Of a stretch of 64,000 nucleotides of DNA, positions 55,591 through 64,000 are shown piece by piece (positions within the stretch are counted from its first letter, which is position 1; every line of letters begins with the position of its first letter). The stretch covers positions 1,508,072-1,572,071 of the forward strand of contig JACAXG010000091.1 in NCBI GenBank assembly GCA_018881555.1, read 5' to 3'. Origin of the DNA: Amblyornis subalaris. Taxonomy: Eukaryota; Chordata; Aves; Passeriformes; Ptilonorhynchidae. A program made the translations under genes and the position numbers. The notes beneath the pieces are model-generated. The model did no database searches, had not been told where the DNA came from, and saw only the letters and a program-made list of their open reading frames with translations.

Positions 55591-57163
55591 CATTCCGAGG
55601 CCGTTTATTTCCACGAGCCTGAGTCACTCCCGGGCCTTCCCAGCACCCCCTCTCCAGATCTGTGACTTGCAAGATCACAAATAGGTGCAGTGCTGTTAAA
55701 TGAGCCCAGAAATAACCCAGGGGATTGGTTCAGGTCCTGTCCTGATGCTCCATCCCGGCACAGGAACAAGCCTGGCACATCACACCGGTGTGGAACCGGT
55801 CAGAGAACCCAAAACCTGCGCCTGGTTATGGGGGGGAACCTGTGAGAAGCAGTTGTAGGATCTGAAACCAAATTTCAGGTGCAGCAACACCTCTCTAAAG
55901 CAAAGCTGATCTCACTGAATCTGGGGGAAGCAGGCGGAGAGCTCCTCGCACGGCTCGGTCTGAAGTGCTTTACTCTGTTCCCATGGCTCAGCTCAGCTTC
56001 CATCTGTCATTTCTTCCCTTTCTGGTGGGAGATGGAGAACAGCTACTGTGAAAAAGGTGTTAAACAGGCACCTGATTTACTATCTCCATTATTTCACCGT
56101 GTTTGGCATTACCCTGTGGGGGATGTTTGTGTTCAGCCTCTGAGATCAGTCCTGCACCAGGAGCTGGGTGTCTCTGCTCCCATTTCCTGGGATGACCACG
56201 TTGTCCAGCTGATTAAACCCGAAGCGAAGCTTTCAAAGATCTTTAAGAACTACTTTTTATGAAGACCGTATTAAGAGGACTAAGAATTGCTGGCTATTTT
56301 TAGAAAAGACTAAGTATTAAAATGCAAAAAAAAAGGTGGACGGGGAGGCTGCTCTTGCAGCACGAGGCTCAGCTCATTAGCCTGTTCTGCCCTGAGCACC
56401 CTTGCTCCGCTATTAAACTTAATTTATACCGTAAAAAAAGCAGGGGGAGATTTAAAGAAAAAAATATGNCAAAGCTCAATCCTGCCAGATGCTGAGTGCT
56501 TCCCTGCGAAGAACNGAGCTGGCAGGAGCTGGAGCTGCTCAGCACCTCTCAAACACTCCTCTTCCTCCTCCTTTATTGTCAGCTCATCTGCAAAGCTGGC
56601 CATAAAACAGCCAGGAGATTCCAATAAAACGAGACCATTTCCACGGGTTACGATACGGATATTTCACTGTACAGAGCCATTCCAGAGGGCGAAATCCTGT
56701 GGAGAAAGGGAGAAAGATGTTCTGGGAGAGGAATACAAAGCTCCTACAGCCAGAGGGGTGGAGGGGAGGGACGTGGAGGGGACGGTGAGCCCAGGGGTGC
56801 AGCTGGGACATGTCNCTGCGGTGCTGTCCCGTGGGCTCCTGGCTGTGTCACCTCCTGGGGGGTGAGCAGGCTTTGGGGGNAGCATCCAGACCCTAAATCA
56901 CCACCCAAATTACTGCCACACGTTCTGGCTCAGCACTTGCCAGCCTTATTTATAGCCCAGGCAGCAGACGGCGGCTCCTTGGAGGTTTGGAAGCTGCGAG
57001 CAAACTGCAGGTACAAAATGGTGCAGCACAGCCAAGGGGAGGGCAAAGAGAGGGGGTGGCCGCTGCCAGCTCCCTCTGAACCTGGGAAGAGCTGGTCTCC
57101 TTCCAAAGGGTCTCAGGTGGTCTTGAGAGTGGCCCCAGGAATCAGGTCCCAGGTCCTGCAGGT
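55591..57163. other. Unique DNA, nothing certain
   Basis: A 127-codon plus-strand frame without ambiguous bases (55879-56262) has no recognised family. An ATTAAA word (about 56316) is followed within ten bases by a nine-A run, superficially like a poly-A end, but no transposed gene body is identified. A G-rich quadruplex candidate lies at 56755-56781. Confidence 0.35.
56755..56781 (+). other. G-quadruplex candidate
   Basis: Four G-runs (GGGG, GGGG, GGG, GGGG) separated by 4, 1 and 7 bases fit a four-tract quadruplex pattern. Confidence 0.55.
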
Positions 57164-57230
57164 CCCAGGAGTTGGAATTCGAGGATCCTGGTGGGTCCCT
57201 TGCAGCTCAGGGTATTCCGTGATTCCTGTG
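57164..57230 (+). mobile_element. CR1 3'-terminal stub, cccttgcagctcagg subtype
   Basis: Sense orientation: gagttggaattcgaggatcc, tggtgggtcccttgcagc, tcagggtattccgtgattcc. It is the sense equivalent of the subtype seen at 21636 and 42869. Confidence 0.82.
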
Positions 57231-59064
57231 GATACAGAGATGAGNGTCCAGCTCTCCAGGGAATGGGACATGGTAATAAAATCCACTTCTGGACTGGAGC
57301 TGCCTTCTACTCCAGATGTGGTCCAGCTGGGTAACATGGCCTTGATCCTTGCTGTAAGCTCAAACCCTCATCAACAGAATTAATTAACGGGAACAGGAGC
57401 AGCTCAGAGCCGTGCCTGAAGCGGCTCAGGCGAGCGGGTGCTTTGCCAGCCCCAGGCCGTGGGAAGGGAATTTGCATGAGGGCTGGAAACCAGGCGGGAT
57501 CTCCTTAGGCTCTGCTCATTCCCTGGCCGTGCAGGACTGCCTGGAAAGGAAAGCCTGGAAAGGAAAGCCTGGAGCACCAGGGAATGCAGTCACGGCCGAG
57601 GGGCAGGCTGAAGCAGGAGCATCATTTCCATATTCAGCCGGAGCCTTAAGCAGCAGGATGGGTTTTAGAGAGTCCCGCGGTCCTTCAGGAGCACCTCGTG
57701 CCCATAACAGGCTCCCCCCTCTCCCCAGAACCCATAAAACCCCTCGCTAACGACCCCCGTGACAGCCATAAACCTGTTGTTTCCACTCGCCGTGATTCAT
57801 GGAGCTGGTGGGAAAGGTGGGGCCGCTCTTTTATGGGGATGATCAAATGTTTGCAGAGGGAAAATACAATCTGCATTCCTCCAAGGCTGCTCTTACGCAG
57901 TGAATCACGAATCCATTTCCTTTCCCATTAGCAGTTTAACGTCGTAGGACACAGAAACACTTCTTCAAACTGAATTTCTTTTTTAGATTAGTGCAAAGTC
58001 CCGGCTGTGGCGGAGGGAACGCCAGAGCCTTTGTAGCCATGGGGAAACCAGGCCAGAACCTCCACAAAGCAGCATTTTCCTGCCCTGGGCACCTGTGAGA
58101 GGGAGGATCACCCGTCCTGCCCTCAGGAGGTGCTGCCCATGTGCCTGAGCATCCTCAGCGAGTACAGGACGGCCGAGGAGAGAGGACTTTGGTCCAGAGA
58201 GAAAAGAGGATGAAGGACAACAAATCCTTTGAGTGTCTCATGTGCTGGATCGGCCAGGAGCACNCAGAGAGGAGATAAACGGTGCATGGGGCCAGGGTGG
58301 ATTTAGCCTGGCATTACCTGGCCATTCCTCTGTGTTAAATACTTGTCCCTGTTTTCTGCTGAGTTGAAACTCCACACAGGTACTGGGGAGATACTGTATT
58401 TAATAGCTGCAAATGTGTAATCGAATACAATTAATAATAGTAATTGTAGTAACCAGCACGCTGTTGTAATTGACCTAAATGTTCCTCACTAATTAGAACA
58501 GCTCCAGTTCAGAAATCATTCACAGCTCCAAGTAGTACTTTAAGCTGGGAAAAACAAGCTGCCCTCAATCTGTGACACACATCAGTGTTCACACAGGGCA
58601 GATTGGATTTTNCTATTACATTTATTTGCTTTTTCTGGGAGTATTGGAGCTGGATGAACATAAGGAAGATGGTCTGTGGATGCTGTGGGTTTCTCTCTTC
58701 CATTTGGATCTTCCCCTCTCTGCTGGGTCACAAGGTATGGGACTTCCTTCAACACAGATGTGACCTGGTCACCCTTCCAGCAAAGGCAGTGGGTCTGGAT
58801 CCTCTGGATTCAATCATCTGGGATCTCTCCCTTAAGGACATTGGTAAAACTTCCTCCATCCCACACCCTGTGTTGTCATTTATACTCCTGCAAAACAAGC
58901 ATGAAACCCTTCCATGAAAGTGGAATGAGAATTTCTGGTTTGTTTCTGATTCCTGCACTGATAGAAATTGTCAGGGAATGTGCAAAGCAGAATCGAGCCA
59001 AGCCTGAAGCGTTTGTAGCTGCTAATCCCTGTTAGAGCAGCACCACCACCGCTCCCCCTCCACC
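57231..59064. other. Unique DNA, one short tandem duplication
   Basis: A 14-base unit (ctggaaaggaaagc) is duplicated at 57541-57568. An ATTTGCAT octamer lies at 57470-57477. 58385-58500 is AT-rich and repeat-free (tgtaatcgaatacaatta, ataatagtaattgtag). At about 58114 an acceptor-like ctgccctcag precedes an open, codon-like stretch of about 27 codons ending at a TGA, which I could not match to a protein. Confidence 0.35.
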
Positions 59065-59635
59065 GATCCAGGTTGTGACAGGATCCAGGGATGTGACAGG
59101 ATCCAGGGATGTGACAGGATCCAGGATGTGACAGGATCCAGGGATGTGACAGGATCCAGGATGTGACAGGATCCAGGGATGTGACAGGATCCAGGATGTG
59201 ACAGGATCCAGGGATGTGACAGGATCCAGGTTGTGACAGCATCCAGGATGTGACAGGATCTGGGATGTTACAGGATCGGGGATGTGACAGGATCTGGGAT
59301 GTGACAGGATCAGGGATGTGATAGGATTGGGGATGTGACAGGATCTGGGATGTTACAGGATCGGGGATGTGACAGGATCNGGGATGTGATAGGATTGGGG
59401 ATGTGACAGGATCAGGGATGTGACAGGATCCAGGTTGTGACAGGATCCAGATTGTGACAGGATNGGGGATGTGACAGCATCCAGGTTGTGACAGGATTGG
59501 GCATGTGACAGGATCTGGGATGTTACAGGATCTNGGATGTGACAGGATCGGGGATGTGATAGGATTGGGGATGTGACAGGATCGGGGATGTGACAGGATC
59601 GGGGATGTGACAGGATCTGGGATGTGACACGTGGC
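59065..59635. repeat. 17/18-bp minisatellite with higher-order structure
   Basis: I count 32 full units with the core gtgacaggatc. The left third (59075-59249) mostly alternates 18- and 17-base units ending ccagggat and ccaggat, giving a 35-base dimer. From 59250 the units are 17 bases long, with variants cgggg, ctggg, caggg and tgggg. A recurrent cassette (ctggg unit, gttacag unit, one or two further units, gtgatag unit) appears at 59250-59334, 59335-59402 and 59505-59572. Confidence 0.95.
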
Positions 59636-60090
59636 TTGCTCAAGGCCTGTGACTGTGGTGATTGGTGGCAGCTCAGCCAGGCTTTGGTGTCAGACACTGT
59701 TCCAGTGCTGCCCCAGAGCAGGGGATGGGTTCTGCAGCCTCGTCCCTGTGCAGAGCCCTTTCCCTGCCCGGTCAGTCCCACGGGACCGGCCAGTTCCTCG
59801 CTGGAAAAGTGCTACTGGGACCAGCGGGAGAGTGACATCGCGCCAGAGAGTGGCATCACAGTCACAGCTTGTGTGAGGAGAGCTCATCCTGACAATGCTG
59901 TCAAGTACATTAGGTCAGGAAGCGATTTTTGGGGCCAGATCCCTGCCTGGCATTAATGTGGATCGCTGGGACAGAGCCAGCCNAGCACGGCCGTGCTCCC
60001 CAAAGAGCAGGACAGAGCCATCGCTGCCCCCCCAGCCCCATCATGAGCTCCTTCCCTGCCCGGAGCAGAGCCTGGCTGAGGGGGGAGCAG
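59636..60090. other. Unique DNA, nothing recognised
   Basis: GC-rich sequence between the minisatellite and a CpG island. Open frames up to 110 codons cross an ambiguous base and show no family. Confidence 0.4.
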
Positions 60091-60380
60091 ATTCCCGGGA
60101 GGCAGCGCGGCTCCAGCTGCCAGGGAAGCGCAGAGCCGGGCTCGGCTGGAAAATCAAAACGCGGCAGTTCAAGGCCGTGGCAGTTGGGCGCCCAAAGCGA
60201 CCACGAACATGTGTCTGGCCCCGGTAGGTCTCATCAGCACGGCTCAAATGTCAGCTCGGGCTGACAGGCGAGAGAGAGGGAAACTCGGCTGCCCCGGCTG
60301 GAAATGATGAGAGCCGCGAGGGAGGAGGCAGCGGGGAGCAGTCCCGGGGTCGCGTCCCGTTCTGCTCCTCCTGCTCGTCC
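60091..60380. promoter_or_regulatory. CpG island G
   Basis: About 24-27 CpG dinucleotides in 290 bases, observed/expected near 0.9. A donor-like CCG/GTAGGT lies near 60222 but no exon is recognised. Confidence 0.45.
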
Positions 60381-60702
60381 AGCACTGCTCGTTCTGGGGG
60401 TGATAAAAGCTCTGGTTTTCCAGCACGGTGTAAATGCCTGGGAGGGGAAAGCACAAGGCCCTGCAGCAGTGCCTGTGCAGCCCAAAAGGGCCTGACGTAA
60501 ACCACTGAGCGCCGATCCGGAGAGGGGTTTAGGAGATAAAAGCTCCGTTCCCAAATTTGACACGCGCTCCTCTGTGCGGGCTCTGGGCACTTCTCTTAAT
60601 CCCTTTGTGCCCGAGTTCTTCAGGCTTAAAGTGAATTAGAGGGGGTTTAGGTAGAGCTGATCCTGCTCTGGGGCCGTGTGTAACACCTGGAAAAGCCACA
60701 TT

Positions 60703-60819
60703 GGAGGGACAGAAGGGATGTGGCACTTCACGGTGGGGTTCAGTGGGGCATGGGGGTGTTAGGTCAGAGGTTGGGCTTGATGATCCTGGAAGTCTTTTCC
60801 AGCCTCAGTGATTCATGAC
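60703..60819 (+). mobile_element. CR1 3' fragment, cttttccagcct type
   Basis: Sense orientation: gaagggatgtggcactt, gggcatgggggtgttagg, tcagaggttgggcttgatg, atcctggaagtcttttccag and cctcagtgattcatga. It is the same subtype as the copy at 8262 but closer to consensus. Confidence 0.9.
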
Positions 60820-63292
60820 AGGCAGCCTGCACGGACTTGGACCCAGCCAAAAACCAATGGGATGCCTGGGACTCTCCCATCCCAGTGTGCAAGGATCAGA
60901 CTCCCTGAGCCACCACCTCTGCTGCTCCTTAGGCAGCATCCCTGTATCATCTCCCTCCATCCAGGATTTCTCCTGGACGAATCAGCAGGTCCAGCTCACA
61001 CAGGCTGTGCTGGGCTCGCTCTGTTTCCTTCCACCACCACACACCTACCTTTTTTCCCCCTCACTTCTAATACATTTCAAGCAGAGGCTGAAGTGCAGCA
61101 TAAAGGAATGTGCGTGCAGGACAGCAGGTCAAGGCAAGGGACACCCCTCTCTCTTCTCTCTTCCTCTCTCTCCCAGCCCAGGGCTTTGTTAATCCCCTTC
61201 CCACCCCTGCCCTCAGCTGGAAAACAGCTCTCTCTCCCACAGAAATATGGACTGTGTCCTCACTGCATTAAGCATTGGCTTCAAGTGAATTTCTTTCACG
61301 AGCAGAACTAATAAAAGGACTAAAACCTGCCAGATTCCACTTGACAAACGACTGGCAGGAGGACATCCACCTGCTTTTAGTGTGTGCAGTGATTGATCAG
61401 GGCGGGCTGGGAAGCAGCTGACCTGTTGAGGGTTTCCAGAGGGGGAATGATGGAGGGAAGGTAATGCTCCTTTCTGCTTGATCACNGTAATTGTTGCTGT
61501 TCGGCAGACAACGTATCCAGTGTCCAGAAATCACCACCTGTGCTTTGGAACTCGCCCAGGAGCTACGATTTAAATCCGTGTGTGCATCTGTCTGTTCAGT
61601 TCACCGTTCCCAGCCGGATGTGGGTGCTGGGGGTGGTGCTGCAGACACGCACAGAGGGACAGGGGTGCCCCAAAGTGCTTTATGGCCCAGGGTGAAGGTG
61701 CCCAACAGGTCAGGCCTGGCATCAATCTACAGAGGGTTCCAGCAAGGCTCTGCAGCCTGACCCTTCCTCCTCAGTTAAGCTCCATCAGTCTCTCCTGGGG
61801 AAGCTCTGGAAGCTCCAAAATGGATGAGTTTTTGCTTAGCTGCNGGTAGGAGAAGGAGCTCTGGAGCAGGGACTCCCAGCCCCATCCCTGGCCGAGGCTG
61901 GATGTGGTCCCTGCCCACAGCGACAGATCATCCATTTGTNCAAGGCACCTCCTTGTAAGGAAGTCCTGAGTTCCGTCTTTCGACAAAAATCAGAGGATTT
62001 ACNCTCCTCCCACAGGTCCCCAGGGCCCTGAAATCCTGGGCAGTTGTGGAATGTGCAGGTGACCTGTGCTACCTTCGCTCAGCCAGACGAGGTGGGGCAG
62101 GGACAGAGCCTTGGGATCTGGGCTGTTAGCTAAGTCATCCCTTAGATTTTCCTCATCAAATACATTTTCAAGCCACAGTGAGAGCTGAATAAATTATTTA
62201 TTTACCTGAATAAAAATAAATAATTAACCAAAAGTAGATGCACCGTGACCGCATTGTGAAACCTGTCCTTTGCTGGGTGGGGGTTTCAGACCCTTCATCT
62301 CCCTGGGGATCACAATAACCAGGCGTGTGCTGAGCCCAGGCTGGCAGGTGGGAGGATCAATGGCTCTTCCTCGAGCTGCTTGTGCAGGTGAATGCTCTCG
62401 TGTTTAATTGACATCCTATTTATTGTTGAAGTGTTGCCCTTTTTTGGTTTTTTTCTTCCCCTCTCTATTCCTTGCCTCTCGGGCCAGGAAGGAAGGTTTG
62501 GTTCAGCGATCGGTCACAAGAGATTAGCAAACAAGCTGAGAACACTTGCTCTGGAGCGTGTTGGAGATCAGGCAGCTCTTCCTGACCCCCNTCTCCCCTC
62601 CCTCCCTCCCAGCAGCTTTCCCTGGATGCATTAGGAAACTTCGTGGAGCCTTCCTGGAGGTGGATTTTCCCAGGGAGTCATCAGTGCCGCTGCCTGATTT
62701 GTCACTTTGTGCAGCGGATAAAAGCAATTTCATGTTCTACTCTGAAACCCCTTGTTCATTTTATGAATAACTCCTGTAAGTATCGCTCCAGAAGCTGATC
62801 CAGCAAAGTGACAGGGAAGGAATACTCCTGGGATGTCCAGGAAAAAAAAGGGAGACCAAATTGTGTCTGCAAGCCGGATGCCTGGGGGTGGTTTTGTGAA
62901 CTCCTCTGTGTGGGCTGGGGCTCAGGGAGAGCTGTGCCTGGCACAAAGCCACTTCTGCAGCTCCTCCTAAAAGGTCTCTCTGTGACCCTTTAAAGGCCAG
63001 AGCTGTGCTGCCACCCCAGGTGACCCGTGCAGGGGGGTGTTTGCCACCACGGTGTCACCATCGGCTCGGAGCTTCCCTGTCAGATCCATCAGTGCTCCAA
63101 AGCAACACAGCAACATCTTCCAGCTGAGCTGATCCATCGCCGGCCCCAGCTGAGATTAACAATTAATATTGAGGCCTCATTAAGGACCAAGGACTCTGGT
63201 GTCCTCTCCCCTCTCCTGCAGCCGCCTGTCCCCACGGAGCATCCCTCAGGATGCTCCCAGGAAGGCTGGGGCTGACCATGCCGGTGACTGAA
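60820..63292. other. Unique DNA, nothing recognised
   Basis: The longest repeat-free stretch at the right end. A 167-codon plus-strand frame without ambiguous bases (60808-61311) is Pro/Ser/Leu-rich and unrecognised. 62180-62235 is very AT-rich (aaattatttatttacctg, aaaataaataattaacc). A T-run lies at 62447-62453. Confidence 0.38.
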
Positions 63293-63430
63293 TCCCCTGG
63301 AAGTGTCCAAGGCCAGGTTGGACNAGGCTTGGAGCACCCTGGTCTATGGAAGGTGTCCCTGCCCATGGCAGGGGGTGGAACACGATGATCTTTCAGGTCA
63401 CTTCCAACCCAACCCAGTCTGGGATTCTCA
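63293..63430 (+). mobile_element. CR1 LINE 3' fragment
   Basis: Sense orientation: cccctggaagtgtccaagg, ccaggttggacnaggcttgg, tgcccatggcagggggtgg, gatgatctttcaggtcac, ttccaacccaacccagtctg, ggattctca. The ambiguous base at 63324 replaces one position. Confidence 0.93.
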
Positions 63431-64000
63431 GTGTCCTCGGTTCTTATCACCACTTGTTTGGGCACTGCCCAGACCTCACCTAGTGCANGTTTCTGCATTA
63501 AAATACCTGTGTTTAACCCAGGCACCTGTGCCCTGNTGAAGGGAAGTGCAGCCCTGCCAGCTCTCTCCATTTTTAATTGTCACAACAACCTCCCTCATTC
63601 CTTGCTGAGACACAAAGCCTGCACAGTCCGCTGGGATCTTCCCACGTATTTCTGTGGCTGCAGGGACTCGTCCTGACTCCTGGTCTGCTCTTGAGAAGAT
63701 GTTGATGCATTTACTCGCAGTTGCTGAAGCAAAGAATGTGAAGAGATCCCCCGGCCCCGTGTGCTCACAGTAGTTGGTCACTGAAGCACATGCAGATTTT
63801 CGCTTTTTAGATTTGTTTTTTTGTGCACAATTAGGCTTAGGCTGAAATAACTGTGTCCAGCTGGGCCTTGGCACCAGCTGGAAACTCTCCAGGCTGGAGC
63901 AATTGCTGGTGCCTGCTGTGCTGGGAGGCTTTGGGTGCTGCAAGGGGAGCCCAGCACAGNCTCTCCGCTGGTTCCATTTATCCAGCCTTGCTTGGGGTGG
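63431..64000. other. Unique DNA to window end, nothing recognised
   Basis: Short interrupted open frames, no repeat body and no RNA gene. A small T-run lies near 63814. Confidence 0.4.

Noticed and set aside
55879..56262. Plus-strand open frame of 127 codons followed by ATTAAA and an A-run
   Set aside because: The order suggests a processed pseudogene, but the A-run is only nine bases, too close to the ATTAAA, and the peptide matches nothing I know.
19680..57477. Five perfect POU octamers across the window (19680, 28436, 38350, 46867, 57470)
   Set aside because: About two are expected by chance on both strands in 64 kb, so the excess is mild. Only the one at 28436, in a motif-dense block, was kept.
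58115..58215. Exon-like stretch after ctgccctcag
   Set aside because: The acceptor-like word and about 27 sensible codons look tempting, but there is no donor before the TGA and no protein match from memory.
59065..59635. Possible CRISPR-like array
   Set aside because: Units are contiguous with no unique spacers, and the host DNA is vertebrate. It is a minisatellite.
58880..59781. Minus-strand open frames with repeated short peptide across 59.07-59.64 kb
   Set aside because: A translation artefact of the 17/18-bp minisatellite.

Overview
This window is vertebrate, almost certainly avian, nuclear DNA, and I find no protein-coding gene in it that I can defend. The bird call rests on 25 recognisable short CR1 LINE copies. 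They carry the avian CR1 3' end (a cccttccaaccca-type or cttttccaacct-type block followed by attctgtgat-type terminal repeats) and are nearly all 5'-truncated. The wording of the longest copies (for example 22690-23152 and 35947-36370) resembles passerine CR1 more than chicken CR1. That narrower assignment is inference from memory.

The open reading frames are short or interrupted, and the longer ones overlap repeats, minisatellites or CpG-rich DNA. None shows a protein family, a run of exon-like codons with matching splice sites, or a tRNA/rRNA neighbour. The window most likely lies between genes or inside a very large intron. AT-rich blocks with homeodomain-type TAATTA and POU octamer motifs alternate with small CpG islands, the texture of a developmental gene's regulatory landscape. 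I cannot name the gene.

Layout. 1-13 kb: unique DNA with eight CR1 pieces, a 60-bp tandem duplication (294-403), a purine-rich tract (11.53-11.78 kb) and a degenerate ancient repeat (12.58-12.78 kb). 13.7-16.1 kb: two strong CpG islands 1.3 kb apart with a CTCF-like site, the best candidate regulatory or promoter zone. 16-24 kb: CR1 pieces, a GGA repeat, a CpG island at 22.2 kb, and a 29-bp minisatellite broken by a 295-base gap. 24.6-40 kb: another CpG island, several small tandem repeats, AT-rich candidate conserved elements (28.4, 29.2, 36.6 kb) and CR1 pieces. 40-50 kb: CpG islands at 39.9 and 43.6 kb (the second containing a consensus splice donor), a CR1 copy that has grown an internal 40-bp minisatellite with a 74-base gap, and candidate regulatory AT-rich blocks at 45.3, 48.0 and 48.8 kb. 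50-64 kb: a CR1 piece, two ancient amniote repeats (52.6 and 55.5 kb), an anomalous cluster of ambiguous bases (54.25-54.62 kb), a 32-unit 17/18-bp minisatellite with higher-order structure (59.07-59.64 kb), a CpG island (60.1 kb) and three more CR1 3' ends.

Single n characters occur about once per 350-400 bases. In the CR1 copies, where a consensus allows checking, nearly all replace exactly one base, so they look like ambiguity codes converted to n (probable heterozygous sites) rather than gaps. No new gene system is evident. The observations most worth a second look are the CpG-island pair, the donor-containing CpG island, the higher-order minisatellite and the CR1-derived minisatellite.
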